A stretch of 64,000 nucleotides of DNA from Bosea sp. 29B (GTDB lineage: Bacteria; Pseudomonadota; Alphaproteobacteria; Rhizobiales; Beijerinckiaceae), in assembly GCF_902506165.1 (NCBI RefSeq), contig NZ_LR733817.1, positions 758,152 to 822,151 of the forward strand, in the 5' to 3' direction. The position numbers were made by a program, and so were the translations under genes. Positions 34,588-42,477 of this stretch are shown one piece after another; within the stretch, counting starts at the first letter, position 1, and each line of letters begins with the position of its first letter. The notes under the pieces were generated by a model. The model made no database searches. It had not been told where the DNA came from and worked only from the letters and a program-made list of their open reading frames with translations.

Positions 34588-36057
34588 GTGACACAGCTGC
34601 CGCATGCCTTGAACTGGATCGATGGGGAGTGGAGCGATAGCCCCATCAAGGCTTCGAGCGTCGATCCGGCTACCGGAGGAACCATCGGGTCATTCGCGGA
34701 TGCGACGCTGGGCGATGCAGAGCGTGCCGTGGCCGCGGCGCGAAGGGCCTTTCTGCACAGTCCCTGGCGCGATGACCGGCGCTTGCGCGCCCGCGTCCTC
34801 AATGCGATCGCCGACCGTATCGAGGCACGAGCCGACGAGTTGGCGCAGATCCTGGCAACCGAGAACGGCAAGATCCTGCCGGAAGCCCGGTTCGAGGTCG
34901 CGACCGTCCCGTCGAAGCTGCGCTATTGCGCTGCCCTGGCGCTCGCCCAGCACGGCCGCGCCTTGGCGGTCCGGCCGAATGCCTATTCGATGGTCTTGCA
35001 CGAGCCGGTCGGCGTTGCCGGCCTGATCGTGCCGTGGAACAGCCCCGTGGTCCTGCTGATGCGCTCGCTTGGTCCGGCACTCGCCGCCGGCACCACCGTC
35101 GTCGCAAAGATGCCCGGCCAGACCGCGCAGGTGAACGCCTTCATCGCGCGCATCCTGTCGGAGATCCCTGAGCTGCCGGCGGGCGTCGTCAACATCTTCT
35201 CCGAGAGCGGCATCGCCGGCTCGGCCTTCCTGGTCGAGGCGCCCGACGTTCCGGTGATCAGCTTCACGGGCAGCACCCGGACCGGCCGCGCGATCGCGGC
35301 CGCCGGCGCCGCCCGCCTGAAACGCTTCGGCCTGGAGCTCGGCGGCAAGACACCGATGATCGTGTTCGACGATGCCGATATCGAGGCCGCGCTACCCGTG
35401 CTCGAAAAGGCCGTCACCGTCTTCGCCGGCCAGTTCTGCATGGCCGGCAGCCGAATCCTGGCGGAACGCGGGATCGCCGACCGGCTGCGGCAGGCCCTTG
35501 CGGAGCGGCTCGCCAAAGTCCGGCTCGGCCCGGCCTCCGACCCGGCGAGCGAGATGGGTCCGCTGATCGACCAGCAAAGCGTGGCGCGCATCAACGCCGT
35601 GGTGGAAAAGGCACTGGCCGAAGGCGCCCGTGCCATCGTCCGTGGCGGCCCTGCGAACGACCCGGCGCTCGCCGCGGGAGCGTTCTATCGGCCCACGCTG
35701 CTCGAGGTTTCCAGCCCGGAGCTGGCGATCGTTCAGGAAGAGGTCTTCGGGCCGGTGGCGACCTTCCAGGTTTTCGAGGGCGAGGCTGCCGCCATCGCCC
35801 TCGCCAACAACAGCGATTTCGGCTTGGCAGCCAGCATCTGGAGCCGCAACCCGGATCGGCAGCTTCGCCTCGCCCGCGCGCTCCAGGTCGGCACGGTCTG
35901 GATCAATGACTGGGCCGCCATCCACGACGAGTTCGAGGAAGGCGGCTTCAAGCAGAGCGGCCTCGGCCGGTTGAACGGCCTCGCCTCTCTGCACGATTTT
36001 CAGGAGGTCAAGCACATCGCTCTGAAGGCAACTGAGCTGCTTCCAGTTTTGTCGTAG
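34588..36057 (+). CDS. Aldehyde dehydrogenase (benzaldehyde dehydrogenase-like)
   Basis: 489 aa NAD(P)-dependent aldehyde dehydrogenase. VPWN with N151, FTGSTRTGRAI, LELGGK with E250 and GQFCMAGSR with nucleophile C284 are all present, and the C-terminal EEGGFKQSGLGR oligomerisation signature is intact. The usual KPAE/KPSE cofactor motif reads KMPG, a small deviation. It lies 48 bases after the decarboxylase gene and should oxidise its aldehyde product (for example benzaldehyde to benzoate). Last gene of the operon. Confidence 0.88.
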   Translation: MTQLPHALNWIDGEWSDSPIKASSVDPATGGTIGSFADATLGDAERAVAAARRAFLHSPWRDDRRLRARVLNAIADRIEARADELAQILATENGKILPEARFEVATVPSKLRYCAALALAQHGRALAVRPNAYSMVLHEPVGVAGLIVPWNSPVVLLMRSLGPALAAGTTVVAKMPGQTAQVNAFIARILSEIPELPAGVVNIFSESGIAGSAFLVEAPDVPVISFTGSTRTGRAIAAAGAARLKRFGLELGGKTPMIVFDDADIEAALPVLEKAVTVFAGQFCMAGSRILAERGIADRLRQALAERLAKVRLGPASDPASEMGPLIDQQSVARINAVVEKALAEGARAIVRGGPANDPALAAGAFYRPTLLEVSSPELAIVQEEVFGPVATFQVFEGEAAAIALANNSDFGLAASIWSRNPDRQLRLARALQVGTVWINDWAAIHDEFEEGGFKQSGLGRLNGLASLHDFQEVKHIALKATELLPVLS

Positions 36058-36148
36058 CCCGGTCCGCGAGAGGATGGGGCCGTGACGAAGAAGGCGACGA
36101 ACGCGTCATCGCCTGAGCTCCCGCGAGGCCGTCTTGCGAAGCCGATTC

Positions 36149-37099
36149 CTATGCGGCCGCCAGGAAGCCCTTCACTGCGTCAAGGAATTCCGCAGGTCGC
36201 TCGACATTGAGCATATGAACGCCCGGCATCAGCACCAGCTTGGCGCCGGGAATCGTCGCTGCGATTTCCTCGCTATGGCTCGCCAGGGTCACCTTGTCGT
36301 CTATGCCGCCGATCACCAGCGTCGGCGCCTTGATCAGCGCGATCGTCCGGCGCAGATCGTTATCACGCAGAGCGGCGAAACAGCCGGCGAGACCTCGCGG
36401 CGGCGTCGCGAGGACCATGGCCCGGAAGGTGTCGACGATCTCGTTCGGACCCGCCAGCATCGAGGCGGGGAACCAGTTGCGCATGAACTGGTCCGCCGTG
36501 TCCGACATGTCCTTGACCGCGAGCACCGCCCGGATCTGCGCATCGAAATTGGAGGGCGGTCCGAGATAAGCCGCGGTGTTGGAGAGGATGAGCCGGCCGA
36601 TCCGATCAGGTGCATGGACGGCGAGCCATTGCCCGACCCAGCCCCCCATCGACAGGCCGCAGAAATGCGCCTGCTTGATCTCTAGTGAATCGAGCAGCTC
36701 GATCACATCGCGCCCCAGCCGGTCGATCGAATAGGCACCGGCCGGCGTATCGGACTTGCCGTGGCCGCGAAAATCATAGCGCAGCACGCGGTATGTCTCC
36801 GACAGCGTCTGCACCTGCCCGTCCCACATGTGGAGCGAGGTTGCGATCGAATTCGACAGCATCAGGACCGGCCGGTCGGCAGCGCCGGTCAGCTGATAGG
36901 CGATGCGGCAGCCGTCGCCGGCGGTGAAATGACGGGTCTCGGTCATCTTGCTCTCATTCCTGGTCTGGTTTGGGTTGGCAGCGTTCCGCGCTGCGCCGGC
37001 GCTGGATCCGCCGGCCGACTGGGCTGCGGCCAGACCTGGCGCCATAAGGGCGGAGCCACCTAGCGCGATTGCGCTGCGACGCGTGACGAAACCGGCCAT
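36149..37099 (-). CDS. Alpha/beta hydrolase, 3-oxoadipate enol-lactonase-like, with Tat-type signal
   Basis: 316 aa. The core is an alpha/beta hydrolase: oxyanion region LMLSNSIATSLHMWDGQV, YDFRGHGKSDTP, nucleophile elbow GLSMGGWVG, acid in GGIDDKV and histidine in GVHMLNVERP, the pattern of PcaD/CatD-like lactonases. Unusually, a twin-arginine signal precedes it (TRRSAIALGGSALMAPGLAAAQ) followed by a low-complexity Asn/Ala/Gly linker. An internal ATG at 36946 would give a signal-less 265-aa enzyme of normal PcaD size, with GAGAG upstream, so two forms are conceivable. Divergent from a LysR gene, its probable regulator. No other beta-ketoadipate genes nearby, so the substrate may be a different lactone or ester. 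Confidence 0.8.
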   Translation of the reverse strand: MAGFVTRRSAIALGGSALMAPGLAAAQSAGGSSAGAARNAANPNQTRNESKMTETRHFTAGDGCRIAYQLTGAADRPVLMLSNSIATSLHMWDGQVQTLSETYRVLRYDFRGHGKSDTPAGAYSIDRLGRDVIELLDSLEIKQAHFCGLSMGGWVGQWLAVHAPDRIGRLILSNTAAYLGPPSNFDAQIRAVLAVKDMSDTADQFMRNWFPASMLAGPNEIVDTFRAMVLATPPRGLAGCFAALRDNDLRRTIALIKAPTLVIGGIDDKVTLASHSEEIAATIPGAKLVLMPGVHMLNVERPAEFLDAVKGFLAAA

Positions 37100-37186
37100 G
37101 CCGCATGTCCTTCCGATCGAACGGGAGCCTGTCCGGCCGCCCTGGGGCCGGCGGAATGCGCGCCGGTCGCAGATATCGCTAGGCCA

Positions 37187-37220
37187 TGTCAGTGTCGTAG
37201 AATATTACTATGTTCTGACA
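37187..37220. promoter_or_regulatory. Long-spaced inverted repeat in hydrolase/LysR divergent region
   Basis: TGTCAG (37187-37192) and CTGACA (37215-37220) flank an A/T-rich centre containing TAGAATATTACTA. It sits 14 bases upstream of the LysR start and about 90 bases from the hydrolase start, a normal place for a LysR binding site. Confidence 0.45.
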
Positions 37221-37233
37221 ATCTCTGTCGAAA

Positions 37234-38148
37234 ATGAAGACATTGAGTGATCTGAAGCTTCACGATCTCAGGTGTTTCGACGCCGTCGCCAGCCAAGGCA
37301 GCTTTCAGGCCGCGGCGCTCGCCTTGAACCGCTCGCATCCATCCGTGTTCGCGGCCGTCGCCCGCCTCGAACATGTGCTGAAGCTGACCTTGCTCGACCG
37401 CAGCGGCTACAGGGTAGCTCTGACCGAGGCGGGGGCGCTGTTTCATGCACGCGCCCGGCTGATGCTGCGCGAGTTCGACCATCTGCACGGCTATGCCGAT
37501 CAACTGGCGAGCGGCGAGGAAACGATCCTGCGCGTCGTGCTGGGCGATGTCTGTCCGAGGCCCTCCGCCCTGCGCCTGCTCGGCCGGTTCTTCGCCGGCC
37601 ACAACCGGACGCGCCTCCATCTGGAGTATGAGACTATCAACGGACCGCTCGAGCGCCTGCTGGAGGGCCAGGCCGACCTGATCCTGCATCACGCCGATCC
37701 GTCGGATCCGCGTCTCGAGCGGGTCGATCTCTGCGCCGTGGAGTTCGTTCCAGTGGTGGCGCCAGGGTTCCTGTCAGTCGCCTTAGGACCGGCCACCACG
37801 CCTGAGCAGATGCGGCCCTACACCCAATGCGTCATCCGCGACACGGCGCGGCAGCCCTCGCCGGACAGCTATTTCCTCGTCGAGGGCTCGCAGCGCTGCT
37901 CCGTCCCCGACCACCAGATGAAGAAGGAGCTGATCCTTCACGGACTTGCCTGGGGGCATCTGCCGGCATGGCTCATCCGCGAGGAGCTCAAGGATGGCCG
38001 GTTGCTCTCGATCGCTGGCGAACATCTGCCCGGCCGGGTCGAAACCGTGGCGGCCATACGCCGGCGCGATCGGCTCCATGGCCCCGTCGCGGAGGCGCTG
38101 TGGCAGCACCTGCGGGCGCGGTCCGCATCGTTCACCGGCGATTTCTAG
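37234..38148 (+). CDS. LysR-family transcriptional regulator
   Basis: 304 aa. N-terminal HTH (LHDLRCFDAVASQGSFQAAALALN, HPSVFAAVARLEHVL) and an effector domain with EGQADLILHHADPSDPRLERVDL. Transcribed away from the Tat-signal hydrolase across a 134-base region with an inverted repeat, so it probably regulates that gene. The start codon at 37234 follows an A/T-rich stretch. Effector unknown. Confidence 0.9.
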   Translation: MKTLSDLKLHDLRCFDAVASQGSFQAAALALNRSHPSVFAAVARLEHVLKLTLLDRSGYRVALTEAGALFHARARLMLREFDHLHGYADQLASGEETILRVVLGDVCPRPSALRLLGRFFAGHNRTRLHLEYETINGPLERLLEGQADLILHHADPSDPRLERVDLCAVEFVPVVAPGFLSVALGPATTPEQMRPYTQCVIRDTARQPSPDSYFLVEGSQRCSVPDHQMKKELILHGLAWGHLPAWLIREELKDGRLLSIAGEHLPGRVETVAAIRRRDRLHGPVAEALWQHLRARSASFTGDF

Positions 38149-38375
38149 GACCGTTCATCTGAACGCCATTGCCCGGCGCTTGATACGTGGCCGCTTCTTG
38201 CGCTCGCGCAAAGCTTCGTCGAACACGACGCTGGGCCAATAACCGGCTCGAATTGGCCGGCGCACGCTCAGAAGGTTTGACGCGCGACGGCAAGGCTCCA
38301 AAATGTCCCGCACCTGCCCACGCCGAGCGCCCCCAGTCACCTCAGGGGCCTCTTTCACGCGCGTGGTCGCGACGT

Positions 38376-38400
38376 TGAGCGGCTTCGGCGCCGCCGCTCA
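38376..38400 (-). terminator. Hairpin at the MFS_3 stop codon
   Basis: TGAGCGGC (38376-38383) pairs perfectly with GCCGCTCA (38393-38400); the stop codon of the minus-strand exporter lies in the stem. There is no T-run after it, so it may stabilise the 3' end rather than terminate. The rest of 38149-38397 shows no supported gene; a 67-codon minus frame (38358-38155) ends in basic sequence of no known family. Confidence 0.35.
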
Positions 38401-40107
38401 GGGCGACGCCTGCGCCCGCTGGGTCGCGCGCAGTATCTCCCGCGGCAGCACGCCGGTCTGACGCTCGACCATGCGGTGCACGACCGGCGGCTCGGGCCCG
38501 ATATGCAGATCCCTGACCCTGTCGCCGATCTCGGCGTCAGCCTGGGTGACGCGCTGGGCCTGGCGAACATATTCGACCCAGGTCGGGCTGTCGTAGCGCT
38601 CGATCCAGAGTTCGGCATCGGTCAGGTCGCGCAGCAGCGACCAGTGGCGGGCGCCGTCGCGGCGGCGGATGCGCCGGCGTTCCTCCATTGCCTTCAGGAA
38701 CTCGACCACGTCCTCCTGCCGGATCCGCCATTCGATGGTGACGAAGACCGGGCCGCTGCGCGGCTCGATATCGACCGCGACCTCGGGCTTTCGCCAGCGG
38801 CCGAGCGGATCGAGATTGAGCGCCTCAAGCGGGGGCAGCTGGTACCGCAGCCCGGCGGCCGCGCCGAAGACCAGTGCGACCGCCGCCGCGGTGAGGCCGC
38901 CGGCCGGACCGGAATGGAGGGTGACCCAGCCCCAGGCCCAGCTGCCCGCGGCCATGCCGCCGAAGGCCGCCATCTGGTAGAGCGCAAGCGCGCGCCCCAC
39001 CACCCAGCGCGGCGCCGATAGCTGCACCGTCGAATTGAAGGTCGAGAGCGCCAGCACCCAGCAGGCGCCGCCGACCGCAAGCGCAGGCATGGTGAGCCAT
39101 AGGGTCGGGCTCAGTGCCACAATCAGGGCCGCAGCCGCATAGGCCAGGAAGGTCAGGCGCACGAGGGTCTCGGTGCTGAAACGACGGCGCAACCGGGCGC
39201 TGACGAAGGCTCCGGCGACCGCGCCGGCGCCGAAGGCTCCCAGCAGGATGCCGTATGTCAGCGGGCCGCCGCGCACGAGATCGCGCGCAACCAGCGGCAT
39301 CAAAGCGAGACCGACGATGCCGCCAAAGCCGAAGAGGGAGGCTCGCAGGATGACGGCGCGGATATTGGGCGACATCGCGACATAGCGCAGACCGGCGCTC
39401 ATCGCGATCAAGAACGTCTCGCGCGGCAGCACGCGCTCAACGCGCGGCGGCTGCCAGCGCGCCAGCACGACGAGCAGGCCGATATAGCTGAAGGCATTAA
39501 CGACGAAGGCCGCGACCGCGCCGAAGGCGGCGACAATGGCGCCGCCGATTGCCGGGCCGACGCTACGAGCGATGTTGAAGGCGACGCTGTTCAGCGTCAC
39601 CGCCGCCGGCACTTCGGGGCGCGGCACCATGTCGCCGACCGAAGACTGCCAGGCCGGGTTGTTGAGCGCGTTGCCACAACCGAGCAGGAAGGTGAAGGTC
39701 AGGAGCAGCCAGGGCGAGAGCAGCCCATACCAGGCGAAAACCGCCAGCATGACCGAAACAGCGAGCATGAAGCCCTGCGCCGTCAGCAGGATGCGGCGAC
39801 GGTCGTAATTGTCCGCGATCGCGCCGGCGGCAAGCGAGAACAGCATCACCGGCAGCGCGGTCGAGGCCTGGACGAGCGCGACCATGTCCGGCGAATTGGA
39901 GAGCGAGGTCATCAGCCAGGCCGCGCCCACCATCTGGACCAGGCCACCGAAGTTCGAGGCAAGGCTAGCGATCCAGACCGCACGGAAGATCGGCTGGCGC
40001 AACGGCGCAAAAGCCGAATAGCGCCCGTCATCAGGCTTCAGGCCCTCGGCCGCGAGGTCGGCTTCGGCGGTTTCGGCAGTGGTCTGCGTGGCGGGCTCTT
40101 GCGGCAT
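38398..40107 (-). CDS. MFS_3-type exporter (EntS-like) with C-terminal alpha/beta domain
   Basis: 569 aa. Residues about 30-430 form 12 hydrophobic segments with MFS_3 landmarks (FRAVWIASLASNFGGLVQMVGAAWLM, AGAIADNYDRRRIL, NNPAWQSSVGDMVP, SVGPAIGGAIV). The last 130 residues are soluble and read TIEWRIRQEDVVEFLKAMEE and RDGARHWSLLRDL, resembling a dimeric alpha/beta-barrel (antibiotic-monooxygenase-like) domain that is part of the PF05977 family layout. The substrate is unknown; relatives export siderophores or drugs. Stands alone on the minus strand. Confidence 0.85.
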   Translation of the reverse strand: MPQEPATQTTAETAEADLAAEGLKPDDGRYSAFAPLRQPIFRAVWIASLASNFGGLVQMVGAAWLMTSLSNSPDMVALVQASTALPVMLFSLAAGAIADNYDRRRILLTAQGFMLAVSVMLAVFAWYGLLSPWLLLTFTFLLGCGNALNNPAWQSSVGDMVPRPEVPAAVTLNSVAFNIARSVGPAIGGAIVAAFGAVAAFVVNAFSYIGLLVVLARWQPPRVERVLPRETFLIAMSAGLRYVAMSPNIRAVILRASLFGFGGIVGLALMPLVARDLVRGGPLTYGILLGAFGAGAVAGAFVSARLRRRFSTETLVRLTFLAYAAAALIVALSPTLWLTMPALAVGGACWVLALSTFNSTVQLSAPRWVVGRALALYQMAAFGGMAAGSWAWGWVTLHSGPAGGLTAAAVALVFGAAAGLRYQLPPLEALNLDPLGRWRKPEVAVDIEPRSGPVFVTIEWRIRQEDVVEFLKAMEERRRIRRRDGARHWSLLRDLTDAELWIERYDSPTWVEYVRQAQRVTQADAEIGDRVRDLHIGPEPPVVHRMVERQTGVLPREILRATQRAQASP

Positions 40108-40500
40108 GCCACAGTTAGAGCATGCCGGCGGGCGATGGGAAGCGGCACTGCGCCATTGTCCATCATCAGATGATTTGAGACTGCTTTCGGGTTTCAGGAA
40201 CGGAGGCTGTGGCTCATCTGGGGTTCAGGGGCGGCTTCGGGCCGATGATACGCCCTATATTCCAGGCTGACGCCGATGGGCCGGTTGAGCTTCGACAAGC
40301 ATGCCGCATCCGAAACCTATATGCTGCGCCCGTCACTCGCCTGATGCGCCACAAGAGGGCGTTGGCATCTTGCCCAGAAGCGGCCCGTCGCCGCGGCAGC
40401 GCCGTGATCAATCTTCCCAAATCGATTGGTCGATATTTAACATATTTGCATCAATAAATGCAATATTGCTTCTCAACCATCGCAATGGAAAGGCCATGCT
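40108..40500. promoter_or_regulatory. Intergenic region with A/T-rich palindromes
   Basis: 393 bases. 40420-40490 is A/T-rich and has TTGCAT-N6-ATGCAA (40446-40463) and the perfect palindrome GCAATATTGC (40460-40469). It follows the stop of the double-wHTH GntR gene and precedes the MFS_3 exporter by over 300 bases. The shared core ATGCAATAT recurs just upstream of the second aconitase gene (minus strand, about 45128-45137). No gene seen in the rest. Confidence 0.4.
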
Positions 40501-41403
40501 TCAGCGCGACAGGATCGGGCGAATGCGCGCCAGATCCTCGATCGTGTGGAGCAGATGGGCACGCAGTCGGTCGGCAGCTTCGTCCTGATCGCGGCGCGCG
40601 AGGCTGTCGAGGATGGCGAGGTGCTCCTCGCATTGCGCGCGGTAACGCTTGCGGTCCAGCATCGACCGGTAGGACAGCAAGCGGCGCACGCGATTGAGCC
40701 GCCTGATCGTATCGAGGAAGAACGGGTTGCCGCTCGCTCCGACGATCGTCTCATGGAAGCGCACCCCGCGCTCGTGCAGCGCGTCAGCGGAGTCGGTCTC
40801 GATGGCACCCGCGAGCAGCCTCTCCTCGGCATGGCGGCAGATGGCTATCTGCTCGGGCGGAAGGTCGTAGCCCGACTCGAGGAGGGCCGCAGGCTCGAGG
40901 ACAAGACGGAGCCGGTAGCTCTGCTCCAGGCTTTCCGGCGTGTTCAGGACGGGCAGGAAAGTCCAGCCATAGCCGGCGCGTCGCTCGGCCCAGCCCTCGG
41001 AGCTGATGCGCGTCAGCACCATCGTGAGCTTGGCTCGCGTCAACCCGTAGCGCTCGCGCAGCTCGGCTTCTGTGATCTGGTCGGGAAGCACGCCGCCAAG
41101 ACGATCCTCCGCGATCCGGAAATAGATCGCGTCGCGGCCGTCGGTGCCGGCGAGCCCCAGCTCCTCTGCGCTGGGAGGTTCGCTCTCGCCGACAAAATAG
41201 CCGCGGTTGGGCTCATGGCGCAGCACGCCCTTGCCGGCGAGCAGTTGAAGAGCCTGGCCCACCGGGAAACGCGAGACGCCGAGGCGGGTCGCGAGATCCT
41301 GTGCGCGCAGATGCGTCCCGGCGGCGAGCCGCAACTCCCGGATCTCTCCGAGCAGCTTCGCCGCCAGCGTCTCTCCGAGGTCCTGTCCGCCCGCCCGTGC
41401 CAC
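40501..41403 (-). CDS. GntR/FCD regulator with two winged-helix domains
   Basis: 300 aa, about 70 longer than ordinary FCD regulators. Residues 10-71 are a GntR wHTH (LRAQDLATRLGVSRFPVGQALQLLAGKGVL, then PNRGYFV wing). Residues 91-152 look like a second wHTH (LPDQITEAELRERYGLTRAK, LTMVLTRISSEGWAERRAGYGWTFLPV). Residues 160-300 are an FCD ligand domain (RFHETIVGASGN, EEHLAILDSL, RAHLLHTIEDL). It is the last gene of a minus-strand operon with an aconitase and TctC, so it probably senses the carboxylate handled there. Confidence 0.85.
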   Translation of the reverse strand: MARAGGQDLGETLAAKLLGEIRELRLAAGTHLRAQDLATRLGVSRFPVGQALQLLAGKGVLRHEPNRGYFVGESEPPSAEELGLAGTDGRDAIYFRIAEDRLGGVLPDQITEAELRERYGLTRAKLTMVLTRISSEGWAERRAGYGWTFLPVLNTPESLEQSYRLRLVLEPAALLESGYDLPPEQIAICRHAEERLLAGAIETDSADALHERGVRFHETIVGASGNPFFLDTIRRLNRVRRLLSYRSMLDRKRYRAQCEEHLAILDSLARRDQDEAADRLRAHLLHTIEDLARIRPILSR

Positions 41404-41472
41404 GATGCGCTCCCTCCGGCCGACGAAGCCGCCGACGAGAGCATCTACCCGAGGCAGGCGGCGATTCGAAGC

Positions 41473-42429
41473 TTATTTGACGAGTCCGATCGAGCGCAGA
41501 ACGTCAGCGACGCGGACCTGCTCCTCCTTGAGGAAGGCAGCGAAAGGCTCTCCGGCAAGGTAGTAATCGTCCCAGCCGCGGACCTTCAGTACCTCCGCCC
41601 ATTCCTTCGACTTGACCATCTTGTCGAAGACGGCGGTGAGCTCCTGCCGTTGCTGAGCCGAGATACCGGGCGCCGCCATGACGGCGCGCCAGTTGACGAC
41701 CTCGACGTCCATGCCCAGCTCCTTCAGCGTCGGGACATCCGCGCCGTCGAGACGCTTGCCCGAGGACAGGGCGATGGCCCTCAGCTTGCCTGCCTTGATC
41801 TGGCTCTCAAACTCGCCATAGCCCGACACGCCGGCCGTCACCCGCCCCCCGAGCATGGCCGCGAGCGCCTCGCCGCCTCCCGAGAAGGCGACATAGTTGA
41901 GCTTGCCAGGATCGCTGCCGGCCGCTTTCGTCACGAGCGCGGCGAGGATGTGGTCGGCTCCGCCGGCCGATCCACCGGCCCAGATGAAGCGCGAGGGATC
42001 GGCCTTGATGGCTGCGGCCACGTCCTTGATCGTCTTGTGCGGCGAGTTCTCCGGCACGACGATGACCAACGGATCGCCCGTCAGGCGCGCGAGCGGGGTG
42101 ACCTGGTCGAGGCTGACCGGCGCCTTGTTGGTCAGGATCGCCCCCACCGTGGTGATGCCGTTGACCATCAGCTGGGACGGATCGCCCTTCGATCCGTTGA
42201 TGAACTGGGCAAGGCCCACGGTGCCGCCCGCGCCCGTGACGTTCTGGACCTGGACGCTCTTGGCGAGGCCAGTGCTGGCCAGGACCTGCTGGATCGAGCG
42301 CGCGGCCGTGTCCCAGCCACCGCCTGGTCCGGCCGGGGCTATGATCTTGAGTTCAGCCGGGGCCTGGGCCATGGCCGGAGCGGCGATGAAGACGGTGGCG
42401 CAGGCGAGTAGAAGTCGACGATCGATCAT
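41473..42429 (-). CDS. TctC/Bug-type solute-binding protein, orphan
   Basis: 318 aa. Signal peptide ([20 protein letters not shown]) and Bug family landmarks: [43 protein letters not shown] and [13 protein letters not shown]. No TctA or TctB gene is adjacent; the closest are at 12-14 kb in the other cluster. Lies 48 bases after the aconitase gene and 69 bases before the GntR gene. It may serve a distant TTT transporter, or act as a periplasmic sensor as some Bug proteins do. Confidence 0.9.
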   Translation of the reverse strand: MIDRRLLLACATVFIAAPAMAQAPAELKIIAPAGPGGGWDTAARSIQQVLASTGLAKSVQVQNVTGAGGTVGLAQFINGSKGDPSQLMVNGITTVGAILTNKAPVSLDQVTPLARLTGDPLVIVVPENSPHKTIKDVAAAIKADPSRFIWAGGSAGGADHILAALVTKAAGSDPGKLNYVAFSGGGEALAAMLGGRVTAGVSGYGEFESQIKAGKLRAIALSSGKRLDGADVPTLKELGMDVEVVNWRAVMAAPGISAQQRQELTAVFDKMVKSKEWAEVLKVRGWDDYYLAGEPFAAFLKEEQVRVADVLRSIGLVK

Positions 42430-42477
42430 GGACTTTCCTCCGTTTGTGGTCTGGTGTGGTCGAGACGCAAGGCGCCG

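Noticed and set aside
38155..38358. 67-codon minus-strand frame as a transposase remnant
   Set aside because: Basic C-terminus is suggestive but no transposase motif or inverted repeats can be seen.
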